Program-made: the position numbers and the translations under genes
Assembly (NCBI GenBank): GCA_945876285.1
Contig: CAMCNO010000005.1
Coordinates: 25,539 to 89,538 of the forward strand
Source of the DNA: an uncultured Clostridia bacterium
GTDB lineage: Bacteria; Bacillota; Clostridia; Oscillospirales; Oscillospiraceae
Reading direction: 5' to 3'
DNA: 64,000 nucleotides
Shown here: positions 15,297 through 24,800 of the stretch, in pieces
Position numbering within the stretch: the stretch's first letter is position 1
Layout of the letters: every line of letters begins with the position of its first letter
The notes under the pieces: model-generated
Database searches by the model: none
What the model was told of the DNA's origin: nothing
The model's input: the letters and a program-made list of their open reading frames with translations, nothing else

Positions 15297-16443
15297 ACTG
15301 TTTCCATCCTTTCTCATTCGGGTAGAACCCGAAAAGTTCCTTGAAATAGTGGTCTGTCTTCTGCACGATCTTGAAGCTGTTGCCACGCTTCATCTGACCG
15401 TGGTAGCTCTCATAGCAGGACCGTACATCCTCCATGGTAAAATTCTTGCGAGGGTCCTCCAGCCATCCGACAAAATACCGCATCTTCCTCCTGACGGACT
15501 TCGTGGACCGCTTGTTCATCTTCAGGATGATCTTGCCTGTCTCCGTCAGAATGAACCTGGTTTTGAGATAGGTGAAGCTGTTGGTCAGAGGGACGGTCCT
15601 TGTCTTCTTCTGGCTCAAAGTCAGCCCTATCTTCCCGCATACCTCGGCAATGTCATCCCGGCAGTCATCCAGATGCTTCAGGTCCTCATGGAGGAGGTGT
15701 CCGTCATCCATATACCGACCGTAGGCCCTCACACCCATCTTCTCCTGGATCGCATGGTCAAGGGAGTTGGGAAGCATGAGGGCGTTGGTCTGAGATACCT
15801 GACTGCCCAGACCCAGCCCGATGGAGCCAAACGCCCGGATGAAGTTGTTGGACAGCCTCTGGGTCCTCGGATCGTGCATCCTCCGTTCTGCCTCACGGAA
15901 AAGCGGCTCATGCGGGGCTGAGTCGAAGTATTGAGAGAAGTCGAAGAACAGCATCCCTCCCGTCCTCCCATACTTCCGGTAGTGGTGTCGGAGCTGGTCT
16001 ACCATCCTTTGCAGGGAAAAGTCCATTCCTTTACCCTTCAGGCTGGCGCCGTTGTCATAGACAAAGGACGGGGCGTACAGCGGAACCAGATAGTAGTCGC
16101 ACAGACATTTCTGAACCATGCGCTCCGTGATGTGTACGGAACGGATGTGCCGGAGTTTTCCACGCTCCATGATGACAAAGTGGATAAAGCCCTTTCCCGT
16201 GAAGATCTCATTCATCAGCTGCTTTCTGATCTCGGAAACCTCCAGCAGCAGGGTTCCCATGAACCGCTGGGTGGAGTTCTTCCACATCACATTCTTGCAG
16301 CATTTCTTACCGGACAGGTACAGATGACGGAATGAGAAGACCTCATCGAAGTCACCCAGTTCCTTACTCCGGGCCAGGATACGGGCCTCTCGCTTTGCCT
16401 TACGCCGTTGGTATCTTGATTCGTGTCTTTCTTCGCTGGTCAT
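15199..16443 (-). CDS. DGR reverse transcriptase
   Basis: 414 residues. The seven RT blocks are visible: motif A MLFFDFSQYFDS (about 164-175), the DGR-specific SQ motif LGLGSQVSQ (210-218, where group II intron and retroviral RTs have QG...SP), catalytic YMDD (244-247), and the GLTLSQKKT block (273-281). There is no maturase or endonuclease domain, as in DGR enzymes. It copies the TR transcript into cDNA with errors at adenines; the cDNA then replaces a VR. Its ATG overlaps the stop of the TR-spanning frame (ATGA). Avd and the template are immediately upstream. The last 30 or so codons overlap the next gene, so the C-terminus may have been extended. Confidence 0.96.
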   Translation of the reverse strand: MTSEERHESRYQRRKAKREARILARSKELGDFDEVFSFRHLYLSGKKCCKNVMWKNSTQRFMGTLLLEVSEIRKQLMNEIFTGKGFIHFVIMERGKLRHIRSVHITERMVQKCLCDYYLVPLYAPSFVYDNGASLKGKGMDFSLQRMVDQLRHHYRKYGRTGGMLFFDFSQYFDSAPHEPLFREAERRMHDPRTQRLSNNFIRAFGSIGLGLGSQVSQTNALMLPNSLDHAIQEKMGVRAYGRYMDDGHLLHEDLKHLDDCRDDIAEVCGKIGLTLSQKKTRTVPLTNSFTYLKTRFILTETGKIILKMNKRSTKSVRRKMRYFVGWLEDPRKNFTMEDVRSCYESYHGQMKRGNSFKIVQKTDHYFKELFGFYPNEKGWKQYAQNHQERRDPGNGQCSHLGETPGERLLRYLE

Positions 16444-16835
16444 AGAAAAGGATTGCCCTCCGTACAGTATGATTGTCGGGTGCGGGTTCTAACTGCGTAG
16501 GGCTTCAGCCATGAAACAGAGTACCGCACATTCTCCGCCATGCAAGCAGCGTCCGGCTGATCCCATCGGAGGGCATATTTTGGCATATAGCCGGGAACAG
16601 GCTCTCCTTCCGTAAAAGATACTGGGTTCACTCCCGTGGGAGCTACTGTGTCCGTTCTATTCGAGTTACGGAATCCGAAGGCCACGCCATTCGAGTTGCT
16701 GGCGTTGTTGTTGTTGGCGTTGCCGTTGCTGTTGACATTACAGAAGTTGGTGCTGTTGCTCCCATTCGGGGAACGCTCCCACCAGTTCGAGGCAGCAGGG
16801 CAACTATAACAGAACCTGACCCATGGTATCCTCAT
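16440..16835 (-). other. TR-spanning open frame (131 codons), coding status unclear
   Basis: An uninterrupted frame runs from an ATG overlapping the avd stop to a TGA overlapping the RT start; both overlaps are ATGA. It passes through the whole TR in the same frame as the VRs (SNWWERSPNGSNSTNF...). The part after the TR (about 70 codons) resembles no family I know. It may only carry ribosomes to the RT gene, or may be open by chance because the TR must have no stops. I do not claim a protein product. Confidence 0.5.
16667..16795 (-). repeat. DGR template repeat (TR)
   Basis: 129 bases, gapless match to VR1 (17358-17486), and 110 of them match VR2 (52752-52861). It is rich in AAC/AAT codons, which is where the VRs differ. 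Against VR1, 15 of 16 mismatches are at TR adenines. Against VR2, 17 of 18 are. The one non-A change (C in the TR, T in both VRs) lies in the last 10 bases. There, GGATTCCGTA replaces the GGCTTCTGTA of both VRs, which is how IMH* differs from IMH. The spacer to the RT start is 223 bases. Confidence 0.97.
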
Positions 16836-17302
16836 TCCTCCGGCGGTTCCTCATCGTCAGGGAAATGCAGGTCTCCGGTAGGCAGATGCCGGTATCTGTC
16901 GGCATCCGCTTTCTTGGTGGCCCGGATCAAGGCTTTCTCCTGCGAGATGAGGTCTGCGATCTCTGAGATAGCACCGTCACACCATTTCTGGCAATCCGGG
17001 TTCTCCAGCAGACAGTCATACAGGAGGGCCAGCTTCGGGATCAAATTCATCAGGGCGTTGTTGCCTTCTGTCAGATGATCCCGGCGAAGCTGAGCCTCAT
17101 GCCTGTTCCGGGGATAGGTGTTGTTTGCGGAGCGGACCTCATTGTGAACGGCACTCGCCAGCCGCATCACCTCACTGGTGAGGAAGAAGGTCAGCCGCTT
17201 TGGAGACCGGATGCAGAGGGAAAGGACCTTTGCCTCCAGTTTCCGTGCCACCTCCACGAACTCCATCTTGCTCTCACTTCGCTTGGATTTTAAGACCGCC
17301 AC
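16832..17302 (-). CDS. avd: DGR accessory variability determinant (Avd)
   Basis: 156 residues, almost all helical and basic in the core (ARKLEAKVLSLCIRSPKRLTFFLTSEVMRLASAVHNEVRSA in part), with an acidic tail (PDDEEPPEE). This fits the four-helix-bundle Avd that forms a pentamer, binds the RT and is needed for cDNA synthesis. The position between target gene and TR is the classical one. GTG start with AAGGAGG 8 bases upstream. The hairpin after VR1 lies just before the ribosome site. Confidence 0.87.
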   Translation of the reverse strand: MAVLKSKRSESKMEFVEVARKLEAKVLSLCIRSPKRLTFFLTSEVMRLASAVHNEVRSANNTYPRNRHEAQLRRDHLTEGNNALMNLIPKLALLYDCLLENPDCQKWCDGAISEIADLISQEKALIRATKKADADRYRHLPTGDLHFPDDEEPPEE

Positions 17303-17319
17303 AATGAGTCCCTCCTTAT

Positions 17320-17337
17320 ACGCCCCTTACGGGGCGT
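17320..17337 (-). promoter_or_regulatory. Hairpin after VR1 (DGR target-recognition structure)
   Basis: On the minus strand ACGCCCC-GTAA-GGGGCGT: a 7-bp GC-rich stem with a GNNA tetraloop, 15 bases after the stop codon that ends VR1. Hairpins or cruciforms with 7-10-bp stems and 4-base loops just downstream of VR are known to promote DGR homing in the Bordetella phage. VR2 has an equivalent; the TR does not. Confidence 0.82.
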
Positions 17338-17352
17338 GATGATAAAGATGCC

Positions 17353-18633
17353 TCAGATACAGAAGCCGAAGGCCACGCCATACGAGTTGCTGGCGACGTT
17401 GCTGCCGGCGTTGCCGTTGCCGTAGACATAACAGAAGTAGGTGCTGTCGCTCCCACACGGGGAACGCTCCCACCAGTGCGAGGCAGAACCGTTGACCTTC
17501 TTGACCTTGCTGTTTCCAGCCTTATAGTAGGCGTATTGACTTCCCTCACCAGACTTGGAATAGGTGGTAGAACCGAAGATTTCCACCTCAGACAGCAGGA
17601 ACAGCTTATCGCTGGTCGTGTTGATGGTAGCACTCTGATTACCAGCAGAAGTCAGCTTATTGACAGCCTTGATGACATTCTGAAGATCAGCGGGAAGGCT
17701 GGAGAAAATGCTATTCAGCACTGAAGTCCGCATTGCACAGCTTGTCCATCCGCCGCTGTTGGTGTTAGAACTGTTCATCTGTGCGGTAGCGTTCATGCAG
17801 TCAACCATCTGGAAAGTAATTCCAGCGGTTCCTCCTGCCGTCTTGGTATCGTGGTTGAAGCCGATGATCTGGAATTGATAATCGGTGCCATCAATATTGA
17901 TGGTCTTTTTATCACCCACGCTCCAGATAGAAGCCGCATTTCCGCTCTTGGAGATAGAGTCGATAATATCCCAACCGGCAGTTTCCAGATCGGTAGACAA
18001 AGCCAGCTCATACTGAGCGATAGCTTTGATCTCATAATCGATGGAGATGGATACACCGTTGATGGTAGCACTGACAGTCCATGTTCCGAACCCTGGAATC
18101 TTCAAAATAGCAAGACCGGAAGAATCAGCCGTTGCGCTTACTGTTTTTCCACTCAGGGATGCCTTCACAGTAACACCTGCGTTGGTGGTAACCCGAAGTT
18201 CAGCGGGTGTACCGGAATTATCCACATACTGCTTGGTAGCTGCCATGAGGTTGGAGGTGGGGTCACCCTTCAGGATCAGATTGCCGGTCATGGTGCCGCC
18301 GGACTTGGGCAGAGCGGCGTTTGCCGTGGTCTTGGCACTGTTGGCGGTGGACTGTGCCGTTGCCACAAGCTCCTTCAGCTTGGTGAAAACATCCAGGATC
18401 GTGGGATCATCCTGAGTCAGCCCCAGAGCCGTGGCAAGCTCATCCGTCAGGATGTTGCTCTTTTTCATCAGAGTACCCAGAGTCTCGATGCCTTCCTGAT
18501 TGAACCCATTGAAGTCCACCGGGAAGGTTCCGGCCCGGAGCATGGCAAGGGCCTGTTCCCAGGTGATGCCCTCCGCCAGAGAGGTCTTCAGAAACCGGGA
18601 GTTGCCGGTTCCCTTCGTCTGCAAATCTTTCAT
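17353..18633 (-). CDS. DGR target protein 1, tail-fibre-like receptor-binding protein
   Basis: 426 residues. Around 107-137 it has a tail-fibre repeat (ALPKSGGTMTGNL ... AATKQYVD). An Ig-like stretch follows at about 140-205. A C-terminal DUF6273-type domain is related to C-type-lectin-like DGR targets: WSVGDKKTINIDG, GGWTSCAMRTSVLN, TTSDKLFLLSEVEIFG. The last 43 residues are VR1, where diversified positions read H, C, D, Y, Y, Y, G, G, S, V, Y against template N or S. It ends the late tail operon, so it very likely sits on the virion tip and binds a variable bacterial surface partner. Confidence 0.92.
   Translation of the reverse strand: MKDLQTKGTGNSRFLKTSLAEGITWEQALAMLRAGTFPVDFNGFNQEGIETLGTLMKKSNILTDELATALGLTQDDPTILDVFTKLKELVATAQSTANSAKTTANAALPKSGGTMTGNLILKGDPTSNLMAATKQYVDNSGTPAELRVTTNAGVTVKASLSGKTVSATADSSGLAILKIPGFGTWTVSATINGVSISIDYEIKAIAQYELALSTDLETAGWDIIDSISKSGNAASIWSVGDKKTINIDGTDYQFQIIGFNHDTKTAGGTAGITFQMVDCMNATAQMNSSNTNSGGWTSCAMRTSVLNSIFSSLPADLQNVIKAVNKLTSAGNQSATINTTSDKLFLLSEVEIFGSTTYSKSGEGSQYAYYKAGNSKVKKVNGSASHWWERSPCGSDSTYFCYVYGNGNAGSNVASNSYGVAFGFCI
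17358..17486 (-). repeat. DGR variable repeat 1 (VR1)
   Basis: 129-base copy of the TR at the 3' end of target 1. Fifteen substitutions are at template adenines (A to T, G or C) and one at a template C. Unchanged bases include every G and T and all but one C, as expected of adenine-specific mutagenesis. Confidence 0.97.
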
Positions 18634-18685
18634 TGGTTATTTCCTCCTCTATTTGCTTGATAGCCATTGGAGAATCGTGCGCAGG

Positions 18686-19168
18686 TCAACTCTCTCCGCA
18701 GCACAGTTCTCCGCAAGCAAACCAGCCGTTCATAATATTTTTCACTACGGTTTCGACATCCTTCAGGATTTTTTCGATGGCGTTCATCTTCTCAATGGTC
18801 AGCCATCTCATAGTATCCGGGGTGTTCTCCGTGGTGACGGGAAAAGCCGCTCTCAGCTTTTCAATGTTCTGGAGGTAGGTGGTCATCTGCTCCGGGGTAG
18901 GGGTATCGGTGACGGTCCAGTCCGTCTTACCAGTCACATCCACGATGACAGCCAGCTCAGCCAGCTCATCCCTCAGGAAATTGACTGCCTCTCCCACCCG
19001 GTTCAGGTCCATGTAGTTGTAGCTGGCTTTCATTCCGCCCAGCCATGCGGTGCGTTCCGCACTTGTCAGGGAGGACAGGCCCCCGGACAGAATTTTGTTC
19101 CTGATCCGGCGGACCTCCTCCACATCAGCTTGGGTGCGGTCAACGATCAGAGTGTCAATGATACTCAT
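18686..19168 (-). CDS. Conserved phage tail/baseplate protein, 160 aa
   Basis: Contains the phrase DRTQADVEEVRRIRNKI near the N-terminus and MDLNRVGEAVNFLRDELAEL in the middle, a pair found in a family of baseplate-region proteins of Firmicute siphoviruses. It lies between the baseplate protein and target 1 and overlaps the former by 4 bases. Exact role unknown. Confidence 0.7.
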   Translation of the reverse strand: MSIIDTLIVDRTQADVEEVRRIRNKILSGGLSSLTSAERTAWLGGMKASYNYMDLNRVGEAVNFLRDELAELAVIVDVTGKTDWTVTDTPTPEQMTTYLQNIEKLRAAFPVTTENTPDTMRWLTIEKMNAIEKILKDVETVVKNIMNGWFACGELCCGES

Positions 19169-21420
19169 AAAATTCCCTTCACCTTCAGCTTTCCGCTCAG
19201 TGTTCCCTTATAGGTCAGTTCATCCACCAGGATCAGGGCGTCCATCTCACTGGTGTAGTTGGTCTGGGTCTGGATGAGGTCACCAACCTCCAGCTCCGGG
19301 TTGCCCCGGTATTCCGCATCATAGGTACTGCGGAATCCCAGATATGCGATGAAGTGGTTCGCCAGGGCCAGCCGCATTTCCTCATTGGAGATCAGCTGGT
19401 TCCGCTCCTTGTCCAGTTCGCCGTTCTGGTTCACCTGATAGGCCGCAACATCCTCGGTCTCCGTCTGCTTGATGCCGGTGATGGTCACGGTCTTGGTCCC
19501 GGAGGAGAGAATCATGTCCACAGCCTGGGCGTATGCCGTGTAGCTTACCAGCGTTCCGCCGCTCACGCTGACGGCGATGTCCGTGGCGGGTTGCCGAAGC
19601 TCCACATGGAAATTAGTCTCCGTGATGCTTCCCTCAAACAGCTTCGTTGCCTGACTGTCCGGGGTGTGGCGGTAGAGGCTCACATCGATCTCCCGAAGCT
19701 CATCCGTCTTGGTGGTCTGCTGACTCTTTTCCTTGATGGTCGTGAAGTCCAGCAGGAAGTCAGTCTCCCGGTAGCTGACCCGCTCAATGCGGGGGCGCCG
19801 GTAGGGGATCATCTCCAGGAACTGGATGTCGAAGGTATCGCAGTCTGTCACATCCGTCTGGATGCTGATTTCCTGACTGGAGATGCCCGTCACATCCTTT
19901 GTCAGTACCACGGACCCGCTCTTGTAGTACCGGACCCGGATGCTCCGGGGCCACTCTCCGCAGCGGGTGTCGAACCTGATCCGCACAATGGGCAGGTCGT
20001 GGGGGACATCGAACTTTCTGCTCACCAGAGGCGTGGTGGCGAAAGAACCGTCAGAACCTCCGACCAGAGAGGAAACATAGCCCTGCCTGGTGAAATTGTT
20101 CACGGGAGCCAGGTCCTGGCTTCCATCTCCCAGCCAGCGGTTCAACTCCAGGGTGGCATAGGTGTCACCCAGCTGGGTGTCCTTATTCACGCTGGCCCAT
20201 TCGGAGTACGGTTCCTCTCCGTTGTCCTCCCAGTCACCGGAATAGATACCCACCACGCTCACGCCGAAGGGCCGGATGTGGATGATATTGTCATCGTCCG
20301 TAAACAGGCGGCAGCGGCAAGCATGGGCGATCAGCTGGAGGCAGTTCATGTGGGTGTCGATGGGCAGGGGGTTGGAGCAATACATAGATTTGAGGGCCGT
20401 GTCGATCTCCCATGGATTGGTCCCCTGTTCCGTCAGGGTCAGCCCTGCATCCAGAAGGACATCCTCTGCCATGTCGTAGAAGCTCTTGTTCCCGAAGGTC
20501 CCCTTGTAGTAGGTCTGGCTCAGACTTCCGATCATACCGGTCCCCGTGAAGGTGGCCTGATAGTTCTTGGCCTTGGGCTTTCCGTTCAGGACATAGTGGT
20601 CTTCCTTCAGCCATTCGATGGTCCCGTCATCCATCTCATATCCATGCTGGATCGTCACGGGGGATCGGACATCAATATAGGCATAGATGCCACGGGGGTT
20701 GTCCGGGTCATACCGCAGCTCATAATCGTGGATGGTGAAACTGAAGGTCTCTTTCGGGAGTCTACGGCTCAGCGGGTCCACATCATGCTTCTGCTGAACG
20801 GAGATCAGGTCCGTGTCCGTGAACATCATCTTCACACCATAGAGGACCTGCTCCAGTCTGGCCCTGCGGTAGGGAAGCATCTCATCAAAGGAAACGCTCA
20901 CCTTGTCTACCACAAGGGCGTTGGTGGGGACCTCCACAGTCAGCTTGTCGATCCCGGTAACCACCTGGGTATCTACAAGGCTTCCGTCCTTATAGAATTT
21001 CACGGTGATAGCCCGGGGCCATTCTCCGCATCTGCTGTCGAATGTCAGCGTAACGCCCGGGAAGGTATGCTCCAGATTGAAAGGACGGGTCAGCAGCGGG
21101 ACCGTAGAAAATGCACCGTCTTCACCGCTGACCATGCTGGAGCAATAACCCTGCTTGCTGTATCCGCTGGAGGGGGCAAGGTCCTGGGACCCGTCCCCGA
21201 TCCATCGGTTCAGTTCCAAAGTGGCGTAGGCGGCAGAGGAGGAATAGTCGAAGGTGTAGTCCAGCGTATCAAATTCAGACCAGGATGCCGCTCCATTGGA
21301 CCCCCAGCTACCGTCAGAGGGGGCCGTGGTGTCCACATTCCCGAACTCGATCCGCACATGGGAGGCGTTTCGCAGGGGCCGCTTCATGCTGGCCTTGTAC
21401 GCTTCACTCACAGACTTCAT
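19165..21420 (-). CDS. Baseplate/tail-tip protein with internal duplication, 751 aa
   Basis: Large structural protein directly after the distal tail gene, where lambda-type phages encode tail-tip and host-adhesion subunits. Two segments of about 130 residues are homologous: about 65-195 and 420-550, each with YATLELNRW(I/L)GDGSQDLAP, DSRCGEWPR or DTRCGEWPR, and E(M)(L/I)PYRR. The middle and C-terminal parts (VQQKHDVDPLSRRLPKETF; FIAYLGFRSTYDAEYRGNPELEVGD) resemble tail-associated proteins of siphoviruses. GGAGGTGG precedes the ATG. The duplicated modules could be carbohydrate-binding, which is inference only. Confidence 0.75.
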   Translation of the reverse strand: MKSVSEAYKASMKRPLRNASHVRIEFGNVDTTAPSDGSWGSNGAASWSEFDTLDYTFDYSSSAAYATLELNRWIGDGSQDLAPSSGYSKQGYCSSMVSGEDGAFSTVPLLTRPFNLEHTFPGVTLTFDSRCGEWPRAITVKFYKDGSLVDTQVVTGIDKLTVEVPTNALVVDKVSVSFDEMLPYRRARLEQVLYGVKMMFTDTDLISVQQKHDVDPLSRRLPKETFSFTIHDYELRYDPDNPRGIYAYIDVRSPVTIQHGYEMDDGTIEWLKEDHYVLNGKPKAKNYQATFTGTGMIGSLSQTYYKGTFGNKSFYDMAEDVLLDAGLTLTEQGTNPWEIDTALKSMYCSNPLPIDTHMNCLQLIAHACRCRLFTDDDNIIHIRPFGVSVVGIYSGDWEDNGEEPYSEWASVNKDTQLGDTYATLELNRWLGDGSQDLAPVNNFTRQGYVSSLVGGSDGSFATTPLVSRKFDVPHDLPIVRIRFDTRCGEWPRSIRVRYYKSGSVVLTKDVTGISSQEISIQTDVTDCDTFDIQFLEMIPYRRPRIERVSYRETDFLLDFTTIKEKSQQTTKTDELREIDVSLYRHTPDSQATKLFEGSITETNFHVELRQPATDIAVSVSGGTLVSYTAYAQAVDMILSSGTKTVTITGIKQTETEDVAAYQVNQNGELDKERNQLISNEEMRLALANHFIAYLGFRSTYDAEYRGNPELEVGDLIQTQTNYTSEMDALILVDELTYKGTLSGKLKVKGIL

Positions 21421-21437
21421 GCTTGCTCCACCTCCTT

Positions 21438-21836
21438 TTAGGGTTCTCCCACATCAATGATATTGACCTTGCAGTTGATGTACTCAGTGGGAAGGCCGGT
21501 GGCCTCATCCACTTTCCACGGCTGTGCCGTGCGGTCGCCGGGGTACATCTTCAGCTTGATCCAGTCGTTGTTGACCATATCCGGGAACTGGGCGATCACA
21601 TAGAAATCCTGAAATTCCTTCAGGATGCCGCTCCATTCCTCGGCAGTCAGGTGGGGCCAGAACAGGTTGTCCACCTTGTACTGGTCCCTCCCGATCTTCT
21701 GTCCCACCACGGTTCCCTCCGTGTTTCTGGCGGAGTTGACCATGGTGGCTACCATCAGGGTGGGGTGGCGTCCCGGCATCGGGAACGCCTTCCCATTGAT
21801 CCTGATAAAGGGCTTGTTGGAATACTTACCGCTCAT
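21438..21836 (-). CDS. Phage tail protein, probably distal tail component, 132 aa
   Basis: Contains RINGKAFPMPGRHPTL and YINCKVNIIDVG and no membrane segment. Location between tape measure and baseplate genes suggests a distal-tail or tail-tip role. Family not named with certainty. Confidence 0.65.
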   Translation of the reverse strand: MSGKYSNKPFIRINGKAFPMPGRHPTLMVATMVNSARNTEGTVVGQKIGRDQYKVDNLFWPHLTAEEWSGILKEFQDFYVIAQFPDMVNNDWIKLKMYPGDRTAQPWKVDEATGLPTEYINCKVNIIDVGEP

Positions 21837-21847
21837 ACGGCACCTCC

Positions 21848-24800
21848 TTAATAGGCATCAGCGAAAGCGCCGGAGCTGACCTTGGGGCCTCTGGTCTGCT
21901 GATAGCGGTCATTGGCCCTGCCAATGGTCTCATCTCCGATGACAACATCGCCGCCATTCTCCTCAATGCTCCGAACCACCCGATCGCAGATGGTGAACAG
22001 GGCGGAGAGGAGGTCTCCGTTGCCTTCCCGGACGCCGTTGGTGATGCCGCTGACGATCTGGTCGTTGTTCGCCACAGCGGTTCTTCGACCGATCTGACCC
22101 ACCATTTCGGCTCCGCTCTCACGGGCCAGGAAGAACTGTCCCATATCGGGGAAGCCGCCGTCCTCAAAAGCGGGAACTTCCAGGTATTCCACACGATCCA
22201 GCTTGATGTGAGACACCTGCGGGATGGAGATACCCAGGAAGGCCAGGATGGCGCCCATCTTGAAGATGACATAGTTCACCATGTCGATGATGATGTTACA
22301 GGCATCCTCAACGGCGGTGACCAGTCCATTCCAGAGTCCGATGAAGAAGTTCCCGATGCCGGTCCAGAAGCTGGCCCAGCCCTGCTTGAACTCCGTCTTG
22401 AAATCCTCCCAACCCCGCATGAAGTTGGCCTTCCAGTCGGTCCACTTCTGGGCCACATTGTCCCAGAGGGTATCCCACCCGGTCTTGAAGGTGGTCTTGC
22501 ACTCCTCCCAGCTGGTCATAAAGTCGGACTTCCACTCGGTCCATCCGGTCTTGATGTCCGTCCACTTCTGGGTCCACTTCTGGGCCACATTGTCGCAGAA
22601 CACATCCCACTTGCTCTTGATGGCTCCGGTCTCACTGTCGATATACTTGGCGGTATCGCCCAGCTTCTCAGTGGTCGTGTCATAGATGGTTTGGTACTGT
22701 TCCTGTGCGGCAAGGATGGACTCATCCCGGGTAGTCTGCGCTGCCAGCAGGATGGCATCGTACTGCTCCTGGTTAATGGCTCCGACACCCAGCATACGCT
22801 GGGCCTCCAGCTCCACAGTGGCGTACTGGGTCTGGGCGGCAGCGATAGTCTCATCCCGGGTGGTCTGGGCGTTCTTGATGATCTCGCTGGCCTGTTCCAG
22901 GCTGACCCGGGTGGCATTGTCCTTCAGACGGTTCATAATCGTCTGATACTCGATCTCCGTTTCACTCAGATGCTGGATGCCGGTGTTCTGCATCTCATCC
23001 CTGATCCGGGTGATCTCATCGGCTTCTGCCTGAGTCAGGGTCCGTTCCTCCGCCCGGGCCTGTGCCACGATCTCATTGATACGGGCTTCTCCCTCCTGAA
23101 CCTTCGTGGTCACGGTGTCATAGTAGGCGGCGTTGCTGGCAAGCAGCTCATTGTATGCTTCCTCACCCAGGGCCTTCTTCAGGGGTGCGAGAGTGGACAG
23201 GGCCTGGTTCCGGTCAGCATCCAGCTCATTGACGATGGCCTCCACGATGGCGGCAGTCTGCCGCTGCACATCGGCTACCACACTGTCATCAATGATCTTT
23301 CCGGTGAAAGTGATACCTGCCAGGGTATCATCCAGGTTACGGAGCTTTTCAATGAAAGGCTCCACCTTTTCCCGGGTGGTATCGGAGATGGTCTCATCAA
23401 AGATGTCGATGGCGGGTACAGCATCCGTGTTCATCGCCACAGCCACTCCGGTGACCGCCAGGGCAACACCTGCGAGAAGTGCGGCAACGGGGCCGAAGGC
23501 GGCAGTCAGAGCGATAACAGCACCGGTGACCACGGTAAATGCCATGATGTTGTTGTCGTTGAACCCGTTTTCCAGCAGGTCCTTGAACGCCGTGGCAAAC
23601 AGGGCAATGGAACCCACAGCCGCTCCGATAGCAGCTCCCACAGGGCCAAAGGCCAGCCCCAGACCCGTCACAAGGAGGATCGTTCCCTCCATCATGGTGG
23701 TGAGATTGCTGGAGTTCAGTCCATCGGTCCAGGCATCAAAGGCCCCGGATAGAGTCAGGACGGCACCTGCCGCCGCAAGGGCAACACCCGCCAGGATACT
23801 CAGGTCCTTTGTGAAAATGGACCCGATTTTCCATGCGGCAATACCGGTTGCAATGGCAAGAACTACATCCAGGACCTTCTTCAGCTTCTGTTCCAGTTCC
23901 TCGCTGCTCTTGATGGCTCCACCCAGGAAGTCGTACTCATACTTGGAGGGGTCGAAGCCGAAGTCAGAGGCGTATCCGCCGCCCATGGGAGTAGCGGTGC
24001 TGTTGTCTCCACTGTCGGGATTGATGACATTCAGCTCATCAAAGCCCATGGTGTAGCTTTTCAGCTTCTTGGCGGCATCTGCGGCATTGCTCAGTCCGTC
24101 AGCCATGTCATCTGCGGCGGAGGCACCTGCGCTGATCCCGGAATAATCGATGTCGGGGAGTTCGTACCCCAGGAAGTTCGCCAGGGCCTGTGCGGCCTTG
24201 GTGATGATGGAGATAAACGCCTGGAAGACCGGGATGACCTTGACTGCCACCACGCTGACGATATTACCCAGCGCCCTTCGTGCCTGGGTCACCTGCTGTT
24301 CAAAGATACGCAGGGCGTTTGCGGGAGTGATGAGGGTACGGGCCAGGTCTCCCTGGACATTGGTGGTCTTTTCCATCAGGGTGATGTACCGCAGGGTTGC
24401 CTTCTGGGCCTCTGTCATCTTTGCCGTACTCAGTTCAATGCCGTGGGCAAGGGCGGTCTCCCGCAGCTGAGCAACAGACAGGTTGATGCCCCATGCCTTC
24501 AGGCCCTTGATCTGACCGGACATACCGCTCTGGAGCCGCTTCATGGCGGTGTCCACATCCACATTCCACAGGGAGGACAGGTCGTAACCCAGCTGGGTCA
24601 GCTGCTTGCTCATCTGTGCGGCCTTGTCCTCCGCCAGACCGTATCCCTCCAGCAGCTGGTTGAAAGAACCCTGTGCCTCCAGCCAGTCCTGAATGTCAAT
24701 GCCCATCAGGTCCTGTACTCTCTGAGCATATTCCAGGGCCGCATCGGAGGCATCATCCATAGATACCTCAAAGAGGTTCAGGGCCTCCACATAATCGTTG

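Noticed and set aside
16590..16660. A small CTCCC/GGGAG hairpin after the TR as a counterpart of the VR hairpins
   Set aside because: The stem is 5 bp with a 2-base loop, not the 7-bp/GNNA form seen after both VRs.
18440..18667. 75-codon frame starting MAIKQIEEEI at the start of target gene 1
   Set aside because: After 15 codons it runs out of frame through target gene 1 and the text loses protein character. The true gene starts at 18633.
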